A stretch of 64,000 bases of DNA from assembly GCA_025531455.1 (NCBI GenBank), contig JAMYHL010000021.1, positions 62,001 through 126,000 on the forward strand, in the 5' to 3' direction. The stretch comes from Apiotrichum sp. Y4204 (taxonomy: Eukaryota; Basidiomycota; Tremellomycetes; Trichosporonales; Trichosporonaceae). The notes below the pieces were generated by a model. That model was not told the origin of the DNA. It did no database searches and worked only from the letters and a program-made list of their open reading frames with translations. The translations under genes were made by a program, and so were the position numbers. Positions 22,344-32,280 of this stretch are shown piece by piece (within the stretch, counting starts at the first letter, position 1; each line of letters starts with the position of its first letter).

Positions 22344-23913
22344 ATGCTCAACCACATCAACGAACGCATGACCCTCGCGCCCATGGACGGCACATACGGC
22401 GGAAGCGGCGGTGGCTCCGAGCCCGACGTGCGCTCCGCCGTCGCGGGCAACCTCTCGTCGCTGCTCGGCTCCTCCGCCTCCCAGCCGGAAGGCACAAAGT
22501 CGCGCGGCCTCGGATCGATGCTCATGGGCGCACTGGGCGACCTCGACGAGAGCAAGGTCAACGCGGCCCACGAGCGCGCGTACAACAAGGACGACGCAAG
22601 GGACATGAATACCGACGACCTCGGCGCCGCGGCGGGCAAGGAGGTGTTTGACATGATTTTCGGGGGCAAGTCGGCCTCTGGAGATGGAACGCGGGACGTT
22701 AACGCGTCCGGCTCCGGCACGCGTGGCATTCCGGACGCATCGGAGGTCGCCCAGCTGTTCGGGCAGGCGGCCGGCACGGAGGGGACGCCCGCCCCTGTGC
22801 CTGGTGCGACGCAGGACCGCGGCTTCCTCGACTCTGTGATCGGTGCTGCGGGGCAGGCGGGCAAGCCACCCCGCCAGAAGGACGCGTTTGAGAAGATTGT
22901 GGACCTCATCTCGCGCGAGGTCGCCAAGGTATGTTCCGAGGTTTGGGGTTGAGTGTCTGGAGCTTCAAGAGCGGCTTTGACTGACAATAGTTTATGGGCA
23001 AGGGCAACGGCGCGAACCCCAACGACGTCGCTGCCGCCGCGACGCAGACGTTCACCCAGCTCATGATCAAGAAGAAGATCTACTCTGTACGTGGTTGCCA
23101 TGATTGCAGTGATCTTGCTGACGCCAGTTCATGGGCAAGGAGGCGCCCCAGGACCGCCCGCAGGACCAGATCTCGGGTCTGCTCGGCAGTTTCGGTATCG
23201 GCGGCAACAAGCCGCAGCAGAGCGGCGGCGGCGGCGGCGGCCTCGGCGGGCTCGCGTCGAGCTTCCTCGGCGGCGGCTCTAACCAGCAGCAGTCCCAGCA
23301 GTCGCAGTCGCAGTCGCAATCGCAGTCCTCGGGCGGCGGCTTCGGCGCGCTGGCGGGCATGGCGGCTGCCGCGCTCGGGGGCGGAAACCAGAACCAACAG
23401 TCCCACCAGCAGCAGCAGCAGCAGTCTCAGCAATCGCAGTCCTCGGGCGGCTTTGGCGGGCTCGCTAGCATGGCGGCCTCGGCGCTCGGTGGCGGCAAGC
23501 AGAACCAGCAGTCGAACCAGCAGGGCAGCTATGGCCAGCAGGGCGGCTACGACCAGCAGTCGAGCCAGGGCAACTACGGCCAGCAGTCGTCGCAGTCGCA
23601 GTCGTCTGGCGGCGGCTTTGGTGCCCTTGCGGGCATGGCGGCCTCGGCGCTCGGCGGCGGCAAGCAGAACCAGCAGTCGAGCCAGCAGGGCAACTACCAG
23701 CAGGGCGGCGGCGGCGGCTTCCAGCAGTCGCAGGGCGCGAACCAGGGCTACTACGGCAACCAGTCGGGCGGCCAGCAGGGCTACGGCAGCGGCAACAACA
23801 ACTCGCAGCAGGGCTACGGCAACAACAACAACAACCAGCAGCAGGCCCAGGGCGGCGGCGCCGACTTTGGCTCGCTGCTCAACATGGCGGGGCAGATGCT
23901 TGGCAAGAAGTAG
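22344..23913 (+). CDS. Gly/Gln/Ser-rich low-complexity protein with an ordered N-terminal half
   Basis: Three exons (22344-22928, 22991-23086, 23128-23913) encode 488 residues. Residues 1-230 are ordered-looking and contain LGSMLMGALGDLDESKVNAAHERAYN and AAAGKEVFDMIFG. Similar AHxxxY and AAxxA patterns occur in fungal proteins annotated as DUF7721 or beta-flanking proteins, but I cannot confirm membership. Two short modules each begin FMGK (exons 2 and 3). The C-terminal 230 residues are Gln/Ser tracts alternating with repeated blocks around GGFGALAGMAASALGGGKQNQQS (three clear copies), then NYGQQ/GYGN motifs. This composition is prion-like and suggests condensate or cell-surface assembly; no signal peptide is evident. 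Function unknown. Confidence 0.8.
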
Positions 23914-24698
23914 ACGATATGATATGCACGACACGACATGATGCAGATACTGAGTGTGAGAATGGGGTTAAGAAGGAAGCAGACGCGTTGCCGGATGTCG
24001 AGGCGCAAAGCGCGAAGCGTCTGGTGCGACTCATGGTTGCTGATGCTGGCTAGAAAAGCTGGGAAGCGCAAAGCTGGCTCAGAACCCGCTTTGGCCTATT
24101 GTACGAGCCCTTCGGGAGCGGGCTGTGCAAACCCTTTGACCTTGTGCGACTACCAGAGTGCCAGAGTGCATATGGCCACCCAGAGAATTGCAGAGAACGC
24201 TTCCGAGCCATCGCGCTATGCATACTGCCTGGAATCTTTGAGACCCGCATCGCCTCGCTACTTGATGGCGTTCATCAAATGAAACCCTGTCTGGTGGTGG
24301 ACCGCGCCGATGAGGTCATTTAATGAACGGCCCAGGGCTGGCGATCAGCGGGGCAGTGCCGCCCACATTGCACTGATGAAGAGATGGAGATGAAGATGCA
24401 CCGACATGGCGTCAAGTACGACACTGAGCAATGCATGATGCATGCGCTCGCTTGGGCTCGTGCGAGCGTTTATTGTCCATTTGCATCTTTGTGGCCTGTG
24501 ATGATGGCCACTGTGATGATGGCCACTGTGATGATGGCCACCTGACTCGGAGGGCAACAAGAGTTCGGGACCGCGGTTGGGTCGTGTGTTTCACTTTCCC
24601 CACCCACTCTTATTTCCATCAACACCCTCTTTATCATCTTCCCATCCACCCACTCTCCCACTTTTTACTCTACACAGGCACAACTCAGACTTTTCACG
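23914..24698. other. Intergenic region with a 15-base tandem repeat
   Basis: 785 bases. A three-unit 15-base repeat lies at 24496-24540. A C/T-rich stretch (24595-24680) leads to the next start codon. No gene or RNA recognised. Confidence 0.5.
24496..24540. repeat. Perfect 15-base tandem repeat, three units
   Basis: Exactly three copies of ctgtgatgatggcca. It sits in the leader-proximal intergenic region, about 160 bases before the next start codon. Confidence 0.9.
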
Positions 24699-26562
24699 AT
24701 GGGCCTCGCCGGCGCACTCCGTTCGTCTCCTTTAGTTCGCGCTGACCGCAGTCCTGGCGGGCGTCGCCATGATCGTCGTCAAGAAGCTCAACAAGAAGCC
24801 CCAGCAGATCCAGAGCGGAGGAGGGGGAGGGGGTTACGGCGGCGCCGGCATGGGGATGGGGATGGCGGCTGGGGCGGGGGCGGGGATGGGGGCGCTCATG
24901 GGCGGTATGGGCGGCGGGGGACCGCCGCCGGGAGGGCCGAGCCATGATCAGGTCCGCCAGATTCTGTGGAAGTGTGTCCAGGATGTGAGTGCACGGGATG
25001 GAAATGGAGTGGAGATCACCCTGTTTGCGCTCTGTTGGTTATCCAGATGACGGAGGTTGTGGCCGGCGAGGAGATGCAGAGACGTTCCTCACCTCGCTAC
25101 ACGGCACACGACCCCTTCCCTTCCACCATCCACATTCGCTGACGCACAGCAACACCTACAGGGCTTTGTGCAGCCGCAGGGCCCACTGAACATTGACGCG
25201 ATCGCGAACAATGTCGTGCAGACGGGCGCGATCCAGGAGATTGCCAACTGCTGGAAGCTCGCGCCAAACGTCGCGATGGACCTGTGCCAGATTGCGCTGT
25301 TCAACGTTGTGATGCTCATTGACGACTCGGGATCTATGCATGCCGAGAAGGGCGAGCGCATCAAGGATGTCTCTGCGTGAGTGTATTCATACGACAAAAC
25401 TGACATGTAGGATTGTGAGCAAAGTCGCTGGCGCGTGCAGCCTGTTTGACGATGATGGCCTGTGAGTCCTCGGTGGCACCCGGGGCCGCCCACGCCCACT
25501 GCGCTAATCCCAGCGAGATCCGCTTCCTCAACTCGTCCAAGGAGGGCAACCGCCTCGAGTCGGAGAGCGACGCGCAGGCGTTCATCGCCAAGGCGCGCTA
25601 CGACGGTGTCACGCCTCTCGGGACCTCGCTTGACAAGCGCATCCTCCAGCCTATGCTCATCAAGCCTGCCCGTAACCGTTCGCTGCGCAAGCCGCTCCTC
25701 GTCATCGTCATAACCGACGGCTCTCCCATGGGCGAGCCAAAGGATAAGCGTGGGTGTATAACGGTGTATGGACCGGATACTGACAGCAGTCCCCAAGGTC
25801 ATTTCCGAAGCCCGCAGCGTCCTCATGAACACCCAGTGTACGTGAACTATACAGCCAATTTATCGCATTCTGACGGCCAGATGGCCCCGACGCCGTGTCC
25901 TACCAGTTTGCGCAGGTCGGCAACGACCAGGAGGGTGAGTGTCCACCTAGTTCCACTCTGACATACAGCGCAGGCATTTCTCTCCAGCCTCGACGAGCAC
26001 CCGGTGCTCGGCGGGCTCGTGGACCAGACGATGGCGTATGACTATGAGCGCGCCGAAATGAAGCGCAAGACGGGACAGGACCTCTCCCCGCAGATGTGGC
26101 TGCTCAAGCTCCTCCTCGGTCCGATAGACACGTGAGTGCGCGCCATTTGCGCCTGTGCTGATTCCCAGCTCGTACGACAGCAAAGACGAGTCGCAGCGCC
26201 CACCGCGGCAGCAGTACGGTGCTCCGCAAGGTTACGGACAGCCCCAGCAGGGCTACGGAGGTCCGCCTCAGCAGGGCTATGGAGGTCCGCCCCAGCAGGG
26301 CTACGGCCAGCCTCCTCAGCAGCCGTATGGACAGCAGCAGTACGGCCAGCAGCAGGGGTACGGAGGACCGCCGCAGGGCTACGGAGGCCCACCGCAACAG
26401 GGCTACGGCCAACCCCCTCAGCAGTACGGCCAGCCGCCTCAGCAGGGAGGCTACGGCCAGCCCCCGTACGGCCAGCAGGGCTACGGCGGCCCGCAAGGCG
26501 GATACGGCGGTCCGCAGGGCGGATACGGCGGCGGCTCGGCTGGGTCGTACTACAACTCGTAG
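24699..26562 (+). CDS. Von Willebrand factor A domain protein with N-terminal membrane anchor and Gln/Gly/Tyr/Pro repeat tail
   Basis: Exons 24699-24720, 24752-24984, 25047-25055, 25150-25376, 25411-25461, 25514-25749, 25790-25837, 25881-25934, 25969-26131 and 26169-26562 give 478 residues. The N-terminus is a short hydrophobic segment ([10 protein letters not shown]) followed by KK, then a Gly/Met-rich linker. The vWA domain starts near [14 protein letters not shown], with the metal-site DxSxS motif intact and a later TPLGTSL threonine and VITDGSP segment. The last 130 residues repeat QQGYGGPP and related units. The third exon (9 bases) and the flanking sites are inferred from frame and from the expected QD...LQ.F.QP sequence. 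Similar vWA proteins are widespread in fungi without defined function. Likely anchored at a membrane with a disordered tail. Confidence 0.82.
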
Positions 26563-27483
26563 TCTGACCGCGTCTAGCAGCACATTCGCTTGGTCTCGTG
26601 ACCATACACGATGGCGCGTATCTAGGCGATACGCGACATGCGATGTGGATCTGTGAAGAGGTGGACTGTCGTGATGTGTGACACTAGTAATGCAGGCAGA
26701 TGCAGACGTCCAACATACAACTATACTGTACACGCATGACTGTGGCTGTCATGGATATATCCACTCTCATCTCATGGTGTTCATCCGGAGATCCGTACGT
26801 GACCTCCTGCCCGTCGGCATTCCCAAACAAGCGACGGACAAGATGTCTCGGGCCAGAAAATGCCCGCAGCCCAATCTGATCATCTGACGCCATAAGAGTC
26901 AGCCTCGGCAGCGTCGAGATGCTTGATCAATGGGCCGTATATAGATTACACAACGGGAATGGGGCTCCAGCGGGTACGCCACGACCCGCATGGCCCCACA
27001 CGAAAGATCCAAAGGTTGCATCCTCGTCATGTGTCGAGATAAGCAACAAGTGCATAAGCGATGGCATTCCGTATACTGTATACTGTATGCCCGTCCCCGA
27101 GGCGCGCATTTCGGCAACTAAACTCCGGCACTCCCTTCGCGCCGACGCCCCGGCCGCCGACTACCGCACATTGAGCCATGAGCCAAGACGCGCGCCATCA
27201 TGTGATGTCCTACACACCCTATTCTATCCTGTGATCCTGTGGCATCCTCTTGCCGGGCAGTCACATCGCCGGGCAGCGACGGGGTTGTCCGGTGGAAATG
27301 ATCGCATGAAGGGTGTGGTCGCGCACGGCCCACGAGGTCCACCTGCGACCCGAAGCGAGGCTAGCGTAGCGAGCGTTTGTGATGGGGATGATGGGGATGG
27401 GGACGCAGTATATATCCCCCCGCGTACCCCGGTACACACCATATCCCTCTAGCCCCCCGCATCCCATCTCAGCAACTCACACA
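26563..27483. other. Intergenic region upstream of the alcohol dehydrogenase gene
   Basis: 921 bases. It holds a TATATAT box at 27409 close to the ADH start and a purine-rich gatgggga stretch just before it. No coding frame or repeat worth naming. A long upstream region is typical of regulated metabolic genes. Confidence 0.5.
27409..27415 (+). promoter_or_regulatory. TATA box of the alcohol dehydrogenase gene
   Basis: TATATAT about 70 bases before the start codon, followed by a C-rich tract and a C/A-rich leader ending tcacacaatg. Confidence 0.5.
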
Positions 27484-28704
27484 ATGACCAAGGACTCATC
27501 CACTGCGCCGCCCGCGGACCTGGGCACGATCCCAAAGAAGCACCGCGCGGCAGTATACGACGCCCCGGGAAGCATCAGCACCAAGGTCGTCGAGGTCGAC
27601 ACGCCCACCCCCGGCCCCGGGGAGGTGCTCGTGCGCCTCACCCACTCGGGAATCTGCCACTCGGACCTCAGCGTCATGATCGATGGGTGGAAGGCCGTCC
27701 TGCCTGCCCCCACGCCCGCCGGCCAGGTCGGCGGCCACGAGGGTGAGTAATGGATACCGGATAGTGTTTTGCTCACTCCAGGGGTCGGATTCGTCGCTGC
27801 TGTCGGACCGGGTAACTCGCCCGTCAAGGTCGGCGACCGCGTCGGCATCAAGTGGGTGAGTACTGGCTTTATTTTATAGCTTTGGAATCTTTCCCCGATC
27901 GCGGTCGCGCTTGCGGTCGCTCACGCCCAGATGTCGGGTATCTGCAACAGCTGCCTGCCGTGTCTCGCGGGGGCGGACGCGCAGTGCCAGAACGGCAAGA
28001 TCTCGGGCTACTACACGCCCGGCACGTTCCAGGAGTACGCGCTCGGCCCAGCCGACTACGTCACGCCGATCCCGGACGGCCTTCCCTCCGCCGAGGCTGC
28101 GCCGATGCTCTGCGCGGGCGTGACGGTGTATTCGGCGCTACAGAAGGCGAATGCCCAGGGCGGGCAGTATGTCGTTATTATGGGCGCTGGTGGTGGACTC
28201 GGACACATTGCGTGCGGGATCGCGTCGCGCGGCATGGGCCTGCGCGTCATTGGCATCGACCACGGGAGCAAGGAGGCCGTCGCGAAGGAGGCGGGCGTCG
28301 AGTTTTTCCTCGACTTTACAAAGCACAAGGACATGGCGCAGGCCGTGAAAGACGTTACTGGGGGACTTGGGGCGCATGCCGTGCTGGTCCTGACGTCGTC
28401 GAATGCGGCGTACGCGCAGGCGCCGACGATGCTGCGTTTCGGTGGTACAGTGGTGTGCGTCGGCCTCCCCGAGGGCGACGTCCAGCCGATTGCGAGCGCG
28501 AGCGCCCAGCTCCTCATCTTCAAGGACCTGCGTATTGTCGGGAGTGCGGTGGGCAGCCGTCGGCAGGCGATCGAGACGCTCGACTTTGCTGCGCGCGGCG
28601 TGGCCAAGACGCACTACCGCACCGTCAAGCTCGAGGGCCTCACCGAGGTGTTTGAACAGATGAGCGAGGGCAAGATTGAGGGCCGTGTCGTGCTTGAACT
28701 CTGA
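27484..28704 (+). CDS. Zinc-dependent alcohol dehydrogenase
   Basis: NAD-dependent interconversion of alcohols and aldehydes, in the ADH1-like medium-chain family. Exons 27484-27742, 27782-27855 and 27931-28704 give 368 residues. Catalytic zinc ligands are Cys in GICHSD, His in GGHEG, and Cys in PMLCAG. The structural zinc site is the four-Cys cluster CNSCLPC followed seven residues later by another Cys. The Rossmann motif GAGGGLGH is followed by an Asp (GIDHGS), which favours NAD over NADP. Length is about 20 residues above Saccharomyces Adh1, mostly at the N-terminus. No targeting signal, so probably cytosolic. The gene is intact with conventional introns. Confidence 0.93.
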
Positions 28705-29291
28705 GTGAAGAGAGGGGGTTGAGAATGGATTCTGGCGGGGATTCTGGTTATGAATGGTCTGAAGTTCTAAGTATGCAATCGTGTCAATGCAGAGAGGTAG
28801 CACGGTTCGCGGCGTGGGATATATGTACATGGGCCTCGAGTGTTCCGCGGTATGGGACGTCGGACGCCGGGGACGTCGTTGACTGCCCTCGGTTGTCTAC
28901 TCTGTTGGCTGTGTTGACTGCTCGGGTCCATTGAGCGTGCACTACGCTGTTGGCGCCATATGTACTGCCTGTCCAGAGACCTCCCGGGTCCCCATCGGCA
29001 TCATTCAGCACCTGTTCAGAACATACATGATGCCCATCGTCTACCGCAAGTGTGTGTGCTATTGTCGTATCTCGACATGCTCGATCTCTCAAATGGAGCT
29101 GCCTGTCATCGGGACCGAGGCCCCGAGGCCCCGAGAGGCGGCGATGACCGCCGACGACGGTGTCCGGATACTGATCGGCTATCACCGCCATCCGGGAATG
29201 TGGAGATCAAGATAATCCCCATCAACTTCCAGCTCCATCTCAATCTCACTCTCAACATCAAACCATAACTCACTCCTACTCCCACTCACAA
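28705..29291. other. Intergenic region
   Basis: 587 bases between ADH and the thioesterase gene. Repeated cggg/gacg words occur but no structured repeat or gene. Confidence 0.45.
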
Positions 29292-29999
29292 ATGTCCGCG
29301 TGCCTCGACCATGTCCGCAAGTGCTGGGCCATGTCCGTGCGCGGCAGTGCGTCCCCCACCAAAAGCAAGCTCACACACACACAGACCACGACTCAAACGT
29401 GTTCGGCGATAGCGTAGAGGTGCTCTCCGCGCGTCCCGGCGAGGTGAAATGCGTGATGCGGATCCAGGAACAGCATCTCAACGGGCGCGGCGTAGGTCAA
29501 GCCGGTGAAAGATATTCTAATTCTAATCCCAGGTGGTCCACGGCGGCGTGATCATGACTGTGAGCTCCCCCATCTAATACATCTCACCCATTCAGCTCGT
29601 GGACGACATTACCTGGCTCGCGCTCCAGACGCTCGGCTCGCCAATGATTGCGAGCGTCTCGGCGTCGCTCGCCGCAGAGTTTACCCGCCCGTGCGGACAG
29701 CTCGGGGAGGAGCTGCACATGACTGCCGAGGTCGCAAAGCGGGGTGAGTCGCGGCGAAGCCAAGCGCCAATTTTGAAGCCCGAGGGGAGCGGGCCCCAGG
29801 CGCAGCGCTTACTGACACCCCAGGACGGCGTATCTGCTTTGTGCGCATAACGTTTTACCACGACGGCGAGGTGTGCGCGTACGGCACGCAGACGGTCGCG
29901 GTCGTCGCTGGCGCTGGGGATCACGAGCCCGCGTCGCACTTTTCCGAGGACGGCAGGGAGGTGATTACGGGTATGCCGCCGAAAAAGGCCAAGCTTTAG
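29292..29999 (+). CDS. Hotdog-fold thioesterase, ACOT13/THEM2-like
   Basis: Probable acyl-CoA thioesterase of the PaaI/4HBT superfamily. Exons 29292-29346, 29385-29491, 29533-29559, 29596-29743 and 29824-29999 give 170 residues, the usual size. The hallmark segment VHGGVIMTLVDDITWLA, spread over exons 3 and 4, is the active-site helix region of hotdog thioesterases. A later strand region reads RRICFVRITFYHDGEVCAYGTQTV. The exon 1 boundary was inferred from frame. The protein ends in a Lys-rich PPKKAKL, which resembles a short nuclear signal but does not end in a peroxisomal SKL-type tripeptide. Substrate unknown. Confidence 0.78.
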
Positions 30000-30246
30000 A
30001 GACACTTATGGGATTTGTCTTGTTTGTGTTTCGAAGCGGTATGATGACTGACGGTACTGATGATATGCAAAAGGACGATAATACTCTATTGACAAGATAC
30101 CAAAATCTCATCTGGTCTACCCCGTCACCACTGAGCCACTCGCCTTTTTCCTACTCCTTGTTCCCATTTCCATCAACAGTCCGCTCACTCTCCGCCGCCC
30201 GACACTCACCCACCACCTCGCCGTCGTCTCCCTCGCCCTCCTCGCC

Positions 30247-32280
30247 CTACCCACCCTCCAGCTGGCCCATCCACGCCTTCCACGCGACCTCGAAGAACGG
30301 CCACCGCGTTACCGCCAGCAGGCTCTCGTACAGCACCATGTCGCGGCGGCACACGGGGCAGGTCTCGGTTCGCGCCCCGTCGCTCCCTGAGTCGAACCAG
30401 TTCTGCAAAATCAGTCTTTGCCCATTGATTCCACCCACCTCGAGACAGTCCCGGTGCATGAGGTGATAGCACGGCGTGATCGCCACCGCCTCTTTCTGTC
30501 CGATGACCCCAAGGCAGACGGGACACTCCTCGGCGTCCGAGCATTCGAAGTCCGCGCCGACAAACTCTTCCCTCTGCAAATCGGCAGGAACCTCGGCCAT
30601 GCGCTCGCCGAGGCGCACGAGGTCCTGCCCCCACAGCGGGAGGTTGAGCTGTAACTGCGCATACCACCTCCTCACGAGCGGGGGGAGCATGCCGTCAACC
30701 TTCCCCTCGAGAGCTGCTAACAGCGCGGCACCCTCCCCACGACTCAAGTGGTGGTCAACCACAAAGGACGCCCGCAAAAAAGCATTGTGTCGCTCCTGTA
30801 GCACGGAGAGCTGGTCCTGCCGCGGCGGGGACTGGCGGTACATGTCCAGCACGCGGGTGCGGAACTCGGCGTACACGGCGTCAATGTCGACTGGGAACGG
30901 ATCGGGTCCGAAATCAGGCTCGGGGCCGGGAAATGTCTCGGAGCGTGCGGGCTCGGGTTCCGGCTCAGCCTCAGCCTCAGGCCCATGCTCCGAGTCATCA
31001 GACCACATCCGCTCGCCGGGCTGCGCCTCGAGCGTCGACCCGCGGGTGTGCCCAGCCTTAGCGGCATCATGGATACTCGGCAGGGTGGTGATAGGGGACA
31101 TGACGCTGGGCGAATCGACGAGCGCCGCAGGCTCGTCGCCCACCGCGTCGAGGATCGTGATTTGTATCTGTGGTTTTGGCGGGCGGGGCGGGAGCGGCGG
31201 CGGCTGGGCTGTATGTTGCTCTTCCTTTTGCGGTTGATCCTGCGCCTCGCGCTCAGGCGTGTCAAGCGACGCGGCCCCCAGCTCGTCCGCCACACTCCCA
31301 AGCGCCTCGTACTCCTCCCCGCCGTCGTCGTCGCCAAACACGATCCGCAGCGCGAGGAGGTAGTGCTCGAGGTAATCCAGCGCCTCGGGCGAGGGGTCGT
31401 CTGGGCTCATCCCGCCGGTTTTATTCACCAGATCAAAGGTGAGTGTCCGGACCTCGTGGGAGGGGCCAAAGTCCAGGCGGTACAGCCCCGTGCTGAGGCG
31501 GCTCAGACGCGGGAGGAGGGCGCCATCCCTCGCGGGACCCTCGGTGCGCACACGGCTGCACACCAGGCGGCGATATCCCTCGGGAATCCCAAACGAGACT
31601 GTCAGCCGGGACACGAGTGTGCTGCCCCCAACAAAGCCCCGGATCACGGCGTCCACCTCGCCGAGCGTAAACCCCACGCCGGCGTACATGTCGTCCACGA
31701 GTGCGCGGTATTTCTCAATCAGCCACGTCGGCGTGTCTTCCGGAATATCCAGCTCGAACGCGTCAGGAGGGTGGAGCGTGGCCCTTGCGGGCGCGAGCCA
31801 TGTAGGTCCCTCTTCCGTATTCTCCGTATCCTCCTCCTCCAGAGCTGGGGTGGTGAGGAGGATGAGCCGGAATCCACCGATTTCCGTCTCGATCCGCACC
31901 GGCACCTCGGGGACGTTCGGGGACGGGGAAGCAAGGGCCTCGAGCGTGCGCGCCGCACAGACATCATTGTGGGCGTCGACGAGCATGCGCGCATACTCCT
32001 CAATCTCGGCACGGCGCCAGGCGGGCGTTCCCGGATCGACCGCCCAGGACGCCGCACCCCGCGACTCGTGGATGTGCACGTCGGCTGCCCGGAGCCAGTG
32101 TGGCGTCGGGTGGGTGTGTGGGGAAAAGAGGAGGCGGAACCACCCCCGTGCGAGGACCGTCAGGCGGGGAGGCGGGCCTCGGAGCTTGGACTCGTCAATC
32201 ACCTCGTTGCGCGTGTAGGATGCCGGATTGGCTGCGGTCGGCGTTGGTGGTGAGGGAGGGGTGTGGGCGGAATCGGGCAT
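30247..32280 (-). CDS. RING finger protein, probable E3 ubiquitin ligase
   Basis: A single uninterrupted exon of 677 residues. The C-terminal RING (about residues 580-650) has the pattern CPVC, then CYHLMHRDC, then CPVC. This gives a C3H2C3-type set of eight zinc ligands with a long second loop. The N-terminal 330 residues show no domain I know. Residues 340-480 are disordered, rich in Pro, Glu and Gln, with a Glu-Pro repeat (EAEPEPEPA). It ends shortly after the RING with a Trp-rich segment. Intron absence over 2 kb is unusual among its neighbours. Its 3' end converges on the thioesterase gene. Confidence 0.75.
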   Translation of the reverse strand: MPDSAHTPPSPPTPTAANPASYTRNEVIDESKLRGPPPRLTVLARGWFRLLFSPHTHPTPHWLRAADVHIHESRGAASWAVDPGTPAWRRAEIEEYARMLVDAHNDVCAARTLEALASPSPNVPEVPVRIETEIGGFRLILLTTPALEEEDTENTEEGPTWLAPARATLHPPDAFELDIPEDTPTWLIEKYRALVDDMYAGVGFTLGEVDAVIRGFVGGSTLVSRLTVSFGIPEGYRRLVCSRVRTEGPARDGALLPRLSRLSTGLYRLDFGPSHEVRTLTFDLVNKTGGMSPDDPSPEALDYLEHYLLALRIVFGDDDGGEEYEALGSVADELGAASLDTPEREAQDQPQKEEQHTAQPPPLPPRPPKPQIQITILDAVGDEPAALVDSPSVMSPITTLPSIHDAAKAGHTRGSTLEAQPGERMWSDDSEHGPEAEAEPEPEPARSETFPGPEPDFGPDPFPVDIDAVYAEFRTRVLDMYRQSPPRQDQLSVLQERHNAFLRASFVVDHHLSRGEGAALLAALEGKVDGMLPPLVRRWYAQLQLNLPLWGQDLVRLGERMAEVPADLQREEFVGADFECSDAEECPVCLGVIGQKEAVAITPCYHLMHRDCLEVGGINGQRLILQNWFDSGSDGARTETCPVCRRDMVLYESLLAVTRWPFFEVAWKAWMGQLEGG

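Noticed and set aside
23080..23934. Leu/Ala/Val-rich reverse frame that looks like a membrane protein
   Set aside because: It is the complement of Gln/Gly/Ser codon repeats; the forward frame has consistent exons.
30985..32253. Forward frame of 422 codons
   Set aside because: Opposite the RING protein; composition typical of antisense of a GC3-rich gene.
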